A stretch of DNA of 64,000 bases, taken from positions 64,411,548 through 64,475,547 of the forward strand of contig NC_087064.1 in the NCBI RefSeq assembly GCF_963678635.1. Direction: 5' to 3'. The position numbers and the translations under genes are program-made. The notes under the pieces are model-generated. The model did not search any database. It saw only the letters and a program-made list of their open reading frames with translations, and was not told where the DNA came from. This document shows, piece after piece, positions 37,566-50,157 of the stretch. The DNA is from Symsagittifera roscoffensis (taxonomy: Eukaryota; Xenacoelomorpha; Acoela; Convolutidae). Position 1 is the first letter of the stretch. Each line of letters begins with the position of its first letter.

Positions 37566-37745
37566 TTTTTAACAGCAACACTAAAATAAACAACAACAAC
37601 AGCAAAAACGAAAATAAAATTAACAACAACGAGAACAACAGTAGTAGCGATAACAAGACAAACAACACAAACAACAACAAAACATTTACAACAACAAAAC
37701 TAACAACAGAAATAAAAACAACAAGAATCAAAATATACAATAGAG
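37566..37745 (+). repeat. AAC/ACA-rich simple repeat
   Basis: Imperfect (CAA)n over about 180 bases. The hydrophobic minus-strand frame across it (poly Leu/Val) is compositional and not a TM7 exon. Confidence 0.8.
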
Positions 37746-38873
37746 CACAAAGAGTCAATAACTAATTGATTATTCAAATTGCAGTATGCAGAACTGGGAG
37801 TTCTGCAATTTTACTACACTTTTCTAACAAGTTCTGTGATCTAAATAGCGTTAAAGATTTGGAGATGAACACAGGCTTGATTTTTATAGTTCTTGTTGAA
37901 ATTAACTTATAAGTCTGTATTCAGATAGATAAGGGACAAACTTGGGAAAAACGTGAGAGGAAACGACTGCAGAGAGCCTTTCAGGCAGTTGCAAAAAAGT
38001 ATGTTTCTTCCAACAAGTTGCAAGTCTCATAAAAAAGCAACACGATAAATGGAGATCGATTTGTAGAGATTTTGAAAGTATATAGATGCTATATGGATGT
38101 AGCAAGATTTATTGATCCTGTGACTACAAGTCAGTTAAATTGAATTTAGGTAGCATATTTTTTTAAACTTTGGAACTTGAGGATTATGGAGACGAACCTA
38201 TGGTAGATTAAAAGAGAGTTCTGAATGAAGTGACCAGTTTTTCATTTACAAACAGAGTTTTGTATTCAGAACAGTAAACCATATGATTGATTCATAAGAG
38301 CAAACAAATAAAGAGTTATGTTGTTTTACTCACTGCAATAAACTCAAGATAATTTATCCTCATACCAAACCGTCGATTATGAGAAAAGGAATTACAATTC
38401 CTATTTTGTTTTAAATTTGTATAAATAATAGGTATACTCGATATAGAGCAGTCATGTTTTCATTATATATATATATATGTTTTTGAAAACCCAGTGTTTT
38501 TCAAGTGCTAGTAGGTTTCAGCATAGTTAAATTTTATAGCAAAAACATATTTAATAGTACTCGCACTATAAAAGACCTCATAGGAAACAATAGTCATCAA
38601 ATCTCACTACTTTTTAAAATTTTATTTTTGCTAAAAAGGGGAAAAACTCATATTTTCAGCAAAACTTTTACCATTGTCTTAACTAGAAATCAGTTACCGG
38701 CGTTCTTTGAAGCATCTCCATCGGTGGAAACCTTAGACTCTGTAACCAATCATTTCAAACAGTTGAGTCCAGGGGAAAAGTCGAAGTAATGCTGTTTTGT
38801 GGATCGTTTCATATGTTCTTAGAAGCTAGTAAATCAGTTCCACTTAACGTGTGTTGATAACCAGCTCATTAAA

Positions 38874-38968
38874 CAGCAACAACAACAACATTGAAAAAGC
38901 AACATCAACCACAACAACAACAACAAAAACAACAACAGCAACAGCAGCGTAATCAAGAGCAACGACAG
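38874..38968 (+). repeat. (CAA)n repeat
   Basis: Second imperfect CAA tract with CAG interruptions. Confidence 0.8.
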
Positions 38969-39261
38969 CAACACGACGGTTTTATGTTAATAGCAAATTT
39001 ATCTCATTGATGTGGCTTGATTATTATTTTTTATTTTTGGGGCGTCCTGGCAGTGACAGAAATGGCTAAAAAATTGATTATCTTCTAAAAAAAATACAAA
39101 TTTCAGATCTGTTGAATTTTTTTCATGTAAGAACTCCATTATGTAGTTCTAATAACTGAGTATGATGCATTTTGTTTTGGAAAAGCTCTATACTATATAT
39201 CTTCATCATATTATCATTGCCAGAACATTCTAAAATTACTTTTTTTCTGTATTAGTTTGCA

Positions 39262-39412
39262 TGCGTACTATATACAGAATATATTCAGATTATATACAGA
39301 TTATCTTAGAATTATGTAGTGATTATATACAGATTATATACAGAATATATGCATAATATACTTAGGTATAAACAGACTATACAAACTATATACAGATTAT
39401 ATTGATTTTCTT
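39262..39412 (+). repeat. TATACAGATTAT array, block 1
   Basis: About nine degenerate copies of TATATACAGATTAT in direct orientation. Confidence 0.7.
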
Positions 39413-39894
39413 CTCAATCAGATAATATGTGTATATTGAAACATTAATATACTCTATATTTTTCAATGAAAATTTTGTGGTGATGTTTGATCTGAAAAAA
39501 AAAACTTAAAAAACACTATTGTGGAAATATGTTGCAGCCAAAACAAATTGCTCTATATTACCTTCTGTAATTTTTTGTGGAATTTTTTCTTAAAATTGCG
39601 CTAAAAAAATTGGCCATTTAAATGAAAATTGAAGAAGTTATGCAAAAAATTACTTTTTTTGCCGCGCAAACCCTTAGATTGCAAAGTCTTAGAGGGATCT
39701 GTTGAAATTTTTAATTTGCGTGAGCAATTTTCCTCCAGTGGGTTCAACTCACTGTAACCTTGAGGAAAATTTTTCTTGTTTACAAATTTTTAACAAGTTT
39801 GTGTAAAAAATCATTATTTTAATTTTTGAATGGTCGAAAATGAAATGGTTACAACCCCTATAGTTTTTAGGCATAAAATTTTTTTTAAACAGAT

Positions 39895-40045
39895 TTTATA
39901 ATTATTATATACAGATTATCTACAGATTAACTATAAATTATCTGCAGATTATCTGCGTATGATATACAGATTATCTACAGGTTTTATTGTACAAAGGTTG
40001 TACACTGACTATATACAGATTATCTACACAATATATAAAGGTTAG
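39895..40045 (+). repeat. TATACAGATTAT array, block 2
   Basis: About eight copies of the same motif (TATACAGATTATCTACAG), same orientation as the block 490 bp upstream. The unique spacer contains TTTGGCACTG-type and other unclassified sequence. Confidence 0.7.
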
Positions 40046-40652
40046 GTTAGAAAAAAATCGATTATTTTGGCACTGAAATCCATTCATTTTTGGTGGAAAA
40101 AATAGATTCGATCTGAATAAGATTGAATATTGTTCGCAAAAGTGTTGTAGATAAATTGATTCTATACTTACGTAAAGCTGTAGATTTTTCTGTATAAAAT
40201 TAATTTTTTCCATTTTTATCACTGCGTGTCATGTCATCGGATTTTTTTGAGTCATTCTGTTGAAAAACAGATGGTCGACAGTCATTTACAATGTGTCCGA
40301 AGTTGACATTCTCTATGATTTTTGAATGTTTTCTTTCTCCTGTACATGAAGGTTTAGCTAGAGCTCATGTTAATTCCATGCCAATCAGTTCACGTCCAGA
40401 TAAAATTAGGATGATTAGGATGATTATAATGCTAGGATACACTGTTTGGTTTGCAAAAACTATCTAAAAAGTGATTTTTTTTCATGGCATTGGTAAAAAG
40501 GTTAAACGGTTCAGAACTTTTGCATTGTAGCTCCTCGAATTACATTATCCAAAGCCATGCCACGCTACTGAACGATACTTGATTTGCTTGAAGGAAAAGC
40601 TAAATGGGTTTTCTTGAACAAAAAACAACAAAACTCGGAGAAGTAATCTCAC

Positions 40653-40950
40653 CCCATTCAATGATGAGTAAATCTCGGGGTGCAAGTCGTTCGGAATAGT
40701 TGGCGACAAACTCCACCATAACATAAGGTAGAAAGCACATTATGTATGAAACACCGAGAATGCCGAACAATTTAATCAGCGATGCCTTCCGCTCTTGAAT
40801 AGCCTGGTTGCTGCTGGAGCTGGTAGCTGTGTTTTCCCGGCCCAGAACTTTACTGGTCCGGTAGTAGAGAACTGGCATCACTAGAATAGAGGGAACAGTA
40901 CACAGGAACCCGATCACTTGTCGGATGTAGAAGCGATAGAACAGACAATG
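40653..40950 (-). CDS. Class A GPCR: exon for TM5-TM6
   Basis: The acceptor is caaatgcag (ending 40951) and the donor gtgaga (40652). It reads HCLFYRFYIRQV, then TM5 (IGFLCTVPSILVMPVLYYRTS with the TM5 proline and Tyr), a Ser/Asn-rich ICL3 (TATSSSSNQ) with basic ERKASL, then TM6 (LIKLFGILGVSYIMCFLPYVMVEF). MCFLP is the class A CWxP equivalent. The Cys at the start is well placed for the TM3-ECL2 disulphide. The frame is also open upstream to about 40995 (CEHCPKEVVGNDTQ), so a longer exon is possible. One base carries on; TM7 must be in a later exon (below 40653) that I did not find. Confidence 0.85.
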
Positions 40951-41081
40951 CTGCATTTGGGTATCGTTACCAACAACTTCTTTTGGGCAATGTTCACATT
41001 ATGAATTTAACGACTTTGAGCAATTTTTAAGCCAAAGCAAACCAAGACTGATCACTTTTTCACAACTTTTAGACTAATGAC

Positions 41082-41403
41082 CAGGGGCGGATCTAAGATT
41101 TACTCGAGATGGGATGGGGCGGATTTACAAAATATATTCGAAAATTTCCTGTGCCCTCTCAAATCACTATAAAGAGCCTATTTTGACAAAATTCTTACCA
41201 AAAAATTTGGGTTTATTCGGCTCGCTCCCCCTTAAAATTAGTATATATTGGCGCCAAATGCGCCTTCAGAAAAATTTTAGGGTCACTTGGCCAAAGTTGA
41301 TATCTCAAAATAGTACGAAGGAGGAACCATTTGGGTCGGCAGGGAGTCGAAATCCTGTGGGGCGCGTAGGCCTCCCGCCCCTTCCCCCCTAAATCAGCTG
41401 GTG
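41082..41403. mobile_element. CAGGGGCGGAT MITE, diverged copy
   Basis: It starts CAGGGGCGGATCTAAGATTT and shares CGCTCCCCCT, TATATTGGCGCCAAA, TTTTAGGGTC and GGTCGGCAGGGAGTCGAA with the 29.2-kb element. The right end is mutated and no target duplication is seen. Confidence 0.8.
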
Positions 41404-42371
41404 ATCATTACTTGATTTCTGTGAGCGAGAAAGTCTTGACTTAGGAACTTGTCATGACTTCTCGCTTAATGCATTTGAGGGTATTATGAAAACGTGTGTG
41501 CTGATGTTGGTAGCGTCTGAAACCTCGCATTTTTGTAGATAAGGCTGCGTGACCACGCAATTTTATTATTCGACTTCAGAAAAATGAGAAAATTAATTAT
41601 AATCAGCAAGATATCCTAAATTCTATAACTGCGATAGTTAAATTCGATAATTTAATTCTTTAATTTCAAGTAAGTTTGCGTGAAGAACAACTGCAGTACT
41701 GCTCGTATCAGAAGGATATCAGAGGTTTCAACTGCCATTTGATGAGTCGTTTTCTAACAGTTTTTTATTTCTCGACACAATAAGCTATCTCTCTAATTGT
41801 TAGTCGAGACCTCCAGTGTTTTGCTCTAATACGATAACCGTTTTCTTCTGATACTGTTTGGCTTCCCGTTAATCTTGAATTCATACTGACTGAAACACAA
41901 TTATTCGGGAATCAATGTGTTTTAGACAGTATAAAGTCAAGAATTGTCGGAAGTAAACAGTCACAAGAAAACAATTCCCGTATCAGAGCGAAACTCTGGA
42001 TTGCTAGATTACCACTTGAAGTGTCCCAAATAGCTTATTCAGTTAAAAAAAAACCTTTGAGAAACCGACTCTTTAATTAGCAGTTGGAACCTCAAGAATT
42101 CCCTCTGATACAAGTAGTACTGTTGTTAATTTACACAAATTTCGACTCTGTAAAGTCGGTAAGATATTTATGTCTAGAGCAATAACAAAATATATCTATT
42201 TTATTTATGAAATGACTTGCATGAAGTTCGAAATTTTACTCATTTTTAAGTTTCTGAAAATGATTTATCTAAATTAAATTCAGGCAAGCTTTTCGATTTA
42301 TTCATTTTTAAACAAAAAGAAAAACTTCGACAAACATTTTTGCGTAATCAAAACGACATCGTTTTCTTGAT

Positions 42372-42576
42372 ATTACGATGCCAAACTGTGTATTTGTGTA
42401 TTTTGTGAACTGTATGCGAAATCCAAAACCAAGAGAACTCTGCTCTCTTTAAACTTTTTTGTTTTCTTTAATCGTTTCGACAAAACTCTAACAAGTTCAA
42501 AGAGTTGTCTTTGGATTCCGAAGACCTGCACACACCAAACTGTGCGCCTCTACAGTGCACAGTTGGGCCTCGTAAT
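42372..42576. mobile_element. TTACGAGGCCAAACTGTG-end element, short form
   Basis: Inverted ends ATTACGATGCCAAACTGTG and CACAGTTGGGCCTCGTAAT enclose 205 bp, flanked by TA. The same ends bound the larger element at 56373-57022. Confidence 0.7.
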
Positions 42577-42679
42577 AGAGCTCAGATAAAAATTCACGTG
42601 TAATTGTCTTGTCTTTATAAAATTAGGTGGGTTTGGAAAATGTTTCTTGGCCACATAGCATAACCCGAAGTGAGGTACC

Positions 42680-43615
42680 ATGGATAATAAGCGATTATAA
42701 TTGATTCTCGTGGTCACAGAAGTTGCCATTATAATCGATTTCAAATACACTTTGGGACCACGCAATCGATTAGAATCCATTTTTTTCGTAATTAATAGAG
42801 AAATTAAACCGATTATGCTCCTGTTAAAGTCTATTATAATGGATTATAAGGCACAAAAAGTTATCACAAAGCCTACTCGACTTCTAAACCTGCTTGAACT
42901 TGATTCATTTTTGCAAAACCATATCACTCACATTTTAAACACGGATGTTCTCAATTATAACAGCCAAGTTGGTCATTTCCAAACTTACAACCCCCCCCCC
43001 CCCCACAATCAATTCTCTGCACACCTACCCCACACAACACACCACACACACACACACACACACACACACCTACCTTCCCCTACAACTACTTCCACCATGG
43101 TTTTTGGTATAGAGGATGGGGTCGTAAAAAACTGTAGAAGAGTGGAATAAATGTGTTTGTGTGTGAGGGGTGGAGAAAAAGTGGGGGGTTGAGCGCCTTA
43201 ACGGTGTTTTTCCCGTATTTTCATAGTTAATGTAAGTAAAGGTAAGTGACGTGGGAGGGCATGTGTCGGTACAAGAAGAGAATAAGAATGGTGGGAGTTA
43301 GTGTAAGTATTTAGGAGGGAGAGAGCAGCCTTTTTGTTGTAGCTAAATGTAAAACATAATTTAGCTATTGCTAAGTTCAACTTTTGAATAGTTATTTTTA
43401 TGGTTTTGGGATATCTAGGCTCTCACTCATATAAGATTTTCTAATCCATAAAAACTCCATATAATCCATTACATTCTTTTATAATTGGTTTCTACATCAT
43501 TTCTTTTTTAGTCGAATATGAACTCATTGTAATTGATAGTTTTGGAAGTTTGTGGAGACATAACATGAAACACCATTGTAACCGATTATTATCCATGGAA
43601 TCTCCTTGAGGCAAC
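42680..43615. mobile_element. Foldback with GATTATAAT motif arms
   Basis: CCATGGATAATAAGCGATTA on the left mirrors TAACCGATTATTATCCATGG on the right (43580-43600). Both arms hold repeated GATTATAAT/ATTATAATC variants (42698, 42730, 42833, 43465, 43480, 43529). The centre holds a C run (42991-43004) and a (CA)n microsatellite. A related block continues at 44090-44350. Confidence 0.65.
43032..43070 (+). repeat. (CA)n microsatellite
   Basis: About 18 CA units with one early interruption. Confidence 0.9.
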
Positions 43616-44089
43616 CAATCCGCGATAAGTTGCAATCTTACGAGTCTTGTTTCGTTATAAAAATAGCATGTAAAATTATAATGGTGTTATGAGTTTCATT
43701 TTATTGCCAAAAAATTTAAAATTGTTTTCATAATTTCTTTGAAGTCAAAAAGATTTTGATTCCTTGAGCACTATTTAAAACGTCTTATCTGAAAAAATGG
43801 CTAAAAAAGGATAGACGAAAAGCTCCCGCGGTAGGTGAATAACAAATCTTCTAAATAAATTATGAAAATTAAATCAATTGCTGATATTTTAGTGGTTAAA
43901 ATTTTAAAATATGCATCATGAAGCATCTCTGATGGAGAATAAAATAAAAAAAAAAAATTTGAACTGATCTGGTATTTTTTAAAACTCTTTTTTCATTTGT
44001 CATCTAAGCCAACGTCTACAAAAAGCATGAAATAAAAGTAATTCAGATGGAAAGTAAAAAAAATGGACAAACAAAAAGGAATATACTTG

Positions 44090-44350
44090 ATTGTAGTCAA
44101 TTATAATCTATTTGTTGCGCAAAACATAAGGACGAGAAATTTGATTTAAAATAATTGATTATAATTTATTATAGTCGATGATAACTGTGTCGAAAAGAGA
44201 TAAATTAAAAGTCGATTATAATCGATTAAAATGTGTTTAACGAAATTATATTTGATTTCAAAAACAGTGATTATAATTGACTATTATGTGACTGAAATTG
44301 TTTTTCTCAATTTCAGTAAGACTGGTAGTAAATCGAATTATAATTGTTAA
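44090..44350. repeat. GATTATAAT motif cluster
   Basis: At least seven variants of (T/C)GATTATAAT(C/T) in both orientations, for example GTCGATTATAATCGATTA near 44213. Probably part of, or related to, the 42.68-kb foldback. Confidence 0.55.
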
Positions 44351-45377
44351 TTATCGCTTGAAACGGGATGCGGGAAAAATTGATTGCAACTGGTTAAACA
44401 TTTCTATGAATGATTTTGATTTACCACTTGAAAAGTTTAGAGTAAAATCAGTACTCAATTGATGATAACGCCTTTTTGTCAGTTTGTAACAAATGGTGCT
44501 TAGGCAAAAAAAAAATAATCAATTTTTGAGGCTCAGAAGTGGATGAGGTTGTGTTTTGATCGAGGAGCAGCCAAAATAATAAATATTAACTTTGAGCACA
44601 TTTTAACAAGTTTTTCTCAAGCGTGGTCTCGCAAAATTGTTTGACGCAGTATGGATATCCTTCAGTATTTTCATTTTTCTAAAACTTTTTCAAACAAAGC
44701 TTTTGACAAGCAATACATATCACTTAGTCTAACAAATTTGAAGTTAAAAAGGATTTCCACCGTAGTCAGTTTCATACAAAAGCAATCAGGTTAATAGTAA
44801 ACCGAGACGTGCTGGGTCTAATTTGGTCGAAAAGGCAACACCTACTTTTTCAGTTTAATTTTCGATAGTTTGTACTTATAAACTGGAAAAAAAACAGACG
44901 TAAAGAGGCCAAATAAGGTTTTTGTATATTTTTGACAATTTCAACAAAGAAATGTTGTTAGTTCATTTTGAACAGTGCAATAAATTGACTAGCATATTTT
45001 CAATGACCGACTTAAAGTGACTTGAAGACAACTTAACTCAAAATTAACAAAAAATTTGAAAACTTGAAAACTGAAATGCACTTCCAGAAATGTGAGTCAA
45101 GAAGTTAGGAAAATTGTTTCGTAAATTTTCTTAAAACTTTGTTTGTTCGCGGTCTCTCCTCGCTTTCTGTGTTTGATAGTAGGATATAGCAAAAATAAGA
45201 ACGAATTATCAATCCAATTTACGAACCAAAATGCCGAGAAACTTAAGCCTTGTTCAACCCAACTTCACTCTCAGACATCTGGCGCCTGAAAAAACCATTC
45301 GGTACATTGGAAAACCAAAAAACTTCGAAGATGATATAGACAAGGAAATTCAATTAAAATAATTGCCATAGCCTTAC

Positions 45378-45420
45378 TGCAGCAGTTTCAGCAGATGATA
45401 ATGTGTCTTGATGGCCTTCT
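45378..45420 (-). CDS. Candidate 43-base GPCR exon (ECL2)
   Basis: Sequence just downstream of tattttcagag is followed after 43 bases by a consensus donor (GCTGCA/gtaagg at 45377). With the acceptor after 45421 it takes the two bases left by the TM4 exon and ends in phase 0, which the TM5 exon requires. The peptide EGHQDTLSSAETAA is polar and would lie in extracellular loop 2. The first AG (exon start 45422) would break phase, which weakens the call. Confidence 0.35.
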
Positions 45421-47837
45421 CTCTGAAAATACAGCCAGCTACTGAACGTTAAGAATTTCTTTTTTAATTCATCCACCCTTCTTTTTGTAGTGGTGGTTTT
45501 GAGTACGACACAAAAACCCATCTTTCTAGGACACGGTAAGGCCAATTTTTGAAAATTCCATTTTGTTACTACAATAATAAGCCGAATAATTACCAACAGA
45601 AAAGATTTTGAGTCAGCATAATAAACAAGAATAATGCACTCAGAGTATTTTCTTACTTACAGCGAGTCACAAAAACTGGTTGATTAGAGAAATCGGGACT
45701 ACATTTTAGAACTTACAACTAGAAAAAACAGTGCAACTCAGCTGCTTTATTCCAACATTCCCACAGCCCAGAGTTAAACACCTCCACAACTCTAAATTTG
45801 ATAAGATTCACAAATATCGGGAATTGATGTATCAGAATACCATTAAAAGTATTGAAAATATCAAGACAGTCTTCGAAAAAAAATTAGAATTAATTCAGAA
45901 CTTTTGAACCATAAACTGCATGATGAATGCGGAGAAAAATTTCAAGCTCTTAAAAACCAAAAATTTCAATTTTATTTTAACTTTTTCTGCCCTACTTCTC
46001 GAATGGGTTCTGACATCAATCTGTTTTTTCGACCAATTTTTGTAAATCCCTGCTATCTTTACTTGATATTAGCATGATCAGAATAAAAACAACTCACCTA
46101 TTTGACAGAATTTGTTTATCTTGCAAGATCTTGCCAGACTTTTTGCAAGCGGTAATTAAACTTGCAAATATCTGTAAAGGTTTTAAAGCGTTTTCACAGA
46201 AAATTACAAGCATCTTGCCAGATCTTGCAAGAAAAACCTCCTTCGAGTTCTTTCCTAAAAACTCTTTTATGAACTCCAGAAAAACAGGCTGCTTCATTTG
46301 ACAGAAGTCTAGAGGATCATGTCGCAAAAAGGAAGAGCGTTTTTATAAGAACAATTTTTTCGGCCTTTAAAAGTAAAAAATTTGCAATTGGTTATCAATT
46401 ATCAATTCAGTCTTACTTTTTGAAGAAAATTTATTAGGAAACTTTCTGTTGCAAAAATCAGGCAGTTGAAAATATTTAGTGGTTTAAAACTTAAGTGGGG
46501 CCATTTTAGTTACAATGTTGATCAAAAATGCAAACTGGATCACATAGTTACATATGTGGCAGCCAAATAGTATAATAGAAAAGTAAAAAGTTTGGAGTGC
46601 AACGTTCAATTTTCTGTTTAAAAAAAAATAAAAAGTTTGTAGGCAAAATACAGCGCAATTTTAATATTCGCAATAATTCGCAATTTTCACCCAGAGCTGT
46701 GCTAAAAACAGTTGGCAAACTTTTCAAAAATTGTCTCAGTATCGCGAAAAACTGGTTTGCAGTTTTTCAGTTTTAGCTTAATTTCGAGCGAATGAAACTA
46801 GAAAATATGTCTTTACTTGCTCGACCTCAGACGAAAGTTTTCAATCGAGTTGTTAAAATTGTTGTTCAGTTTTTGTCCCGGTAAAATTAGTTTTGGAACC
46901 GAAATTAGGCTTCCTGACAATAAAAAAAAATTCAAAACTACACAAAGTTTTCTAAAAAAAATTAAACTTATTTTTTTTCTCTCTTTTGTTCGTTTTTTAT
47001 TTTTCGAAATTAAGTGTTGTTGATTATATGCAATTCGCTATTTTTCTCTGCGTTTGTATTTTTTTCATCACACCACGCACAAAAAATGGCACTAATTCGT
47101 AGTAAAGTTTTTTTTAAAACAAAAATCGGTTTCTGTGGCTTTCGCGTAGCAGACTGAGTCTAAGTATGAGTATCTATCAGATATGGCTGCGCTTTTTGTC
47201 AAGCAACTTTTGATTGCCTCCGCATAAATGGTTTTCTCCGTTATTTATCTTCAAAGTGGCATCTTCAATAATTCAATGGCATCTTCGAACAGCATTTTTT
47301 TGTTGGCGACTGCAAAAACTTATCTAAGTAATATCAAATTGCCCCAAAAAAATTTCCCCAAGATTTTAATTGCAAAAAGAAAAGTTGTACTCGAACCAAA
47401 AATTTTTTAAAAAAATTTTTGCACGCAAATTTTTTTTTTGTGCATAACGTAGTCCTGGATACGCAAAAGTTGATTTTTTCCAATTCTCAGGATAATTTTG
47501 TTTCAAAATTGCTCAAATTGCCCATTGATTTCGTATGGCATGTTTTGTATGCCCTGATCAATGCATACTTAATCAAAAAATCAATGTATAAAAATAAATC
47601 AACTTTGAAAATCTTTGCCAAAATTTAAATCTTTTGAAAATTTCATTATAATATTTGTTTAAGACAAAACTAAGACAATGCAGGCCCTTTTCGATGCAAT
47701 ATATTAGCGAGACGCTTAAACATTAGTTGACTCTATTTTAACCAAGTTCTTTTCCACTTGTGCTTGGTTACGAACACAACCCAAAAACTTTGAGAAGTTA
47801 AATTTAAGAAAATCTAAATTTTTGTTTTATGGAAAAA

Positions 47838-47990
47838 TGCTAGTCATACAGTATCCATATTTGAAACATCACTAATCATAGGCCTTTCATGCAATTTTAA
47901 GTACATGTGGAATTGCATGAATAGTGTATGATTAGCAGTTTTCCATATATGAAAATTGTGTGATTAGCTCTTTTGGTCAACCCGGGTAAT
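47838..47990. mobile_element. ATGATTAGC/ATGATAAGC motif element, short copy
   Basis: AATGCTAGTCATACAGTA, CACTAATCATA, GTATGATTAGCAG and GTGTGATTAGC motifs precede TTTTGGTCAACCCGGGTAA. The same terminal TTGTCAACCCGGGAA follows the motif array at 63.35-63.55 kb. Confidence 0.55.
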
Positions 47991-48066
47991 AGTGCACAGT
48001 ATAGCCTGGTAATAATGGTACACTTGCAAGATTTTGCAAAAATCTCGCAAAGTCCTCGGAAAAGGT

Positions 48067-48142
48067 GGAAAATTTAATCTTTTTCCATTCAGGATTATTC
48101 CATTCAGTAAAATTTAATCTTTTTCCATTCAGGATTATTCTT
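48067..48142 (+). repeat. 44-bp tandem duplication
   Basis: AATTTAATCTTTTTCCATTC plus AGGATTATTC occurs at about 48070 and 48114, exactly repeated. Confidence 0.85.
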
Positions 48143-48254
48143 TTCAATTTATTCAGATTTTGCTAAACAACTAGTTTGGAACTTTTGTTTGATTTAAAAT
48201 TTTGACGGTGTTGCATTTTAGAAGCATCCTTTTTGAAACGACTGAAAAACATAC

Positions 48255-48464
48255 ATGGGCCGACCGTGCATTATGTAGGTAGTGACGAGGCCTTCAATGA
48301 TAGCAGCCACTGGTAAAATTAAAACGAAGCCGGTAATTGCAATGTAAATTTTGCGTTTCGATGTGTCCATTTTAGTTTTCTTTTCAGGGTGACACACGTT
48401 AATGTATCTTTCCCAGGCCATAGTTAGAACAATCAGTCCATTCGACAGCACAGACAACTCCGCT
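48255..48464 (-). CDS. Class A GPCR: exon for TM3-TM4
   Basis: The acceptor is aatttag (ending 48465) and the donor gtatgt (48254). Its first base completes the Gly codon/Ala junction from the preceding exon. It encodes the rest of TM3 ending in MAWERYINVCHPEK, the clear E/DRY motif followed by the ICL2 pattern VCHP, then a basic loop (KKTKMDTSKRK) and TM4 (IYIAITGFVLILPVAAIIEGL, with the TM4 proline). ERYINVCHP closely follows the FMRFamide-receptor pattern ERYxxVCHP. Two bases carry to the next exon. This is the strongest diagnostic exon of the locus. Confidence 0.85.
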
Positions 48465-49277
48465 CTAAATTAATTTTAAAAAATAATGTTCTTAGCCATT
48501 TAAAATTTTCATCGAGTTACATTGACCTCTCATAAGATTGGCAAGTGACTATTCTTTTTTCATCAATCATTCGTCAGCATATTAATTGAGTTAAAACTCT
48601 AATTAAATTCTTTCTTAACCATTTCTAAGACGTTCCTAGACAAAGTCAATGGTGTTTTGAGATGATAAACTGCATCCAAAAGATTTCAAACACTCATGCT
48701 TGACTTTTTCGGACCTTTCACAACTTTGCCAAGCCTTACATTTCCAATATAATAACAGCCTCCATTGGAGTTTCACAAGTTTTCCAAAAAATTTCCAATT
48801 AAGAGAAATTATTTTAGAAAAAAACTCAGAAGTTATTTAGTACGAAAAAACATTTTTTGAAATTTAGAAGAACAAGAAAAACCTGCTAAAATAGCCGGGG
48901 GCAAACCTGGACTTTCTGGCAAAAACTTAAGAAGTCTAGCCCAATCTTGAACTTCCTGGCATGAATGTTGACAGCTATTGAATTTTTTTTAAAACGCAGT
49001 ATGAGCAGTCTACATTTCTTATAAAACCGACTCCTGGAAGGTTACTTTAGTAGTGTGCAAACCCTGATGGGTACATGCAAACGAAGAGAGGGACCAGAGT
49101 TTTTCAAAATTGGTTTGAATAAAAACCACCGCGGGCACATATACTCCTCATTTCTTTCTACGAAAGCCGGAACAAAAACTGTTCAAACTTTTAGCAGTTA
49201 CTGAAGTATTAAAATCATGCCTCATTGATTCAAACGACAGTTTCTTGCAAGTTTTCTATTAATGTTTTGTCTTTTTT

Positions 49278-50157
49278 TGTTCCGACTTTCGATACGAAAG
49301 TAACGGAATATTTGTGCTCGGGGTGGGTTTTTTTTTCTTCAGACAAATTTCGACTTTTTAGCTAGCCATTTTTGACGGAATTTTATTATATCATTGAAAA
49401 GTTATTGTTGTCTTGAGCTTAAATTTGAAAAGATATTTCACCTGTGATCATTTTTCGTAAAGTTATGAGGGTTTAAAGATTGCCATTTTGGCCATTTTGA
49501 CCAATTTGGGACAATTAACGCGCGATATAATTCGCGCTAATAACGCGTAAGCGGATCTATAATCCGTCTCATAAATTGTTCCAAATTGGTTGAACGAAGC
49601 TTGTTTGCAATAATTGGTTTGTTACAAGGAACGAAATCTATCTTTTTAAACTTTATATGGCGTGTGGGGGGATGATTTTCATAAAAAATTTCAAATTTTA
49701 GAATTTTTTTTTGTTTTATTTGATTTAAATTTTATGTGTTATTACTGCTACTCCATAAACCTTAAAAGGCAGTCAGAACAATCAGGGCTTCGCCCTAATA
49801 CGAGCAGTCTTAATGAATATTCGTGCCTGGGTAGTTTTTTTTTGCCGTTAAAATTTCATTTTTTAACTAGAAAATTTTGTCAAAATTTTGAGATAATCAA
49901 AAATTTTTGCTCTACTGAGCTTAAACTCAGAAAGAGTTTTGATTTCTGACCATTTTTGGGAAATTATGACGGTTTACGAAAAACGATCACACGTGAAATA
50001 TTTTTTCAAATTTGAGCTCATGACAATAATACCTTTCGAATGATATAAAAAAATTCCGTCAAAAATAGCTCGTTAAAAAGTCGAAATTTGTCTGAAGAAA
50101 AAATAACCCACCCCGAGCACAAATGTTCCGTTACTTTTGTTTCGAAAGTCGGAACAA
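49278..50157. mobile_element. Long foldback element, copy 2
   Basis: An 880-bp hairpin with ends TTGTTCCGACTTTCG and CGAAAGTCGGAACAA. The arms share all landmarks of the 9-kb copy: TGTGCTCGGGGTGGGTTTTT, CTTCAGACAAATTTCGACTT, GCGCGATATAATTCGCGCTA, ACTTTATATGGCGTGTGGGG and AAGGCAGTCAGAACAATCAG. The right arm lacks the inner part. It lies in a GPCR intron. Confidence 0.85.

Noticed and set aside
37510-37758. Very hydrophobic minus-strand frame that might supply the missing TM7
   Set aside because: It is the translation of an imperfect CAA repeat (Leu/Val runs), with no NPxxY-like motif and no suitable acceptor.
42701-43150. 149-residue plus-strand ORF
   Set aside because: It runs through the GATTATAAT motif, a C run and the CA microsatellite; the Pro/Thr/His-rich part is repeat translation.
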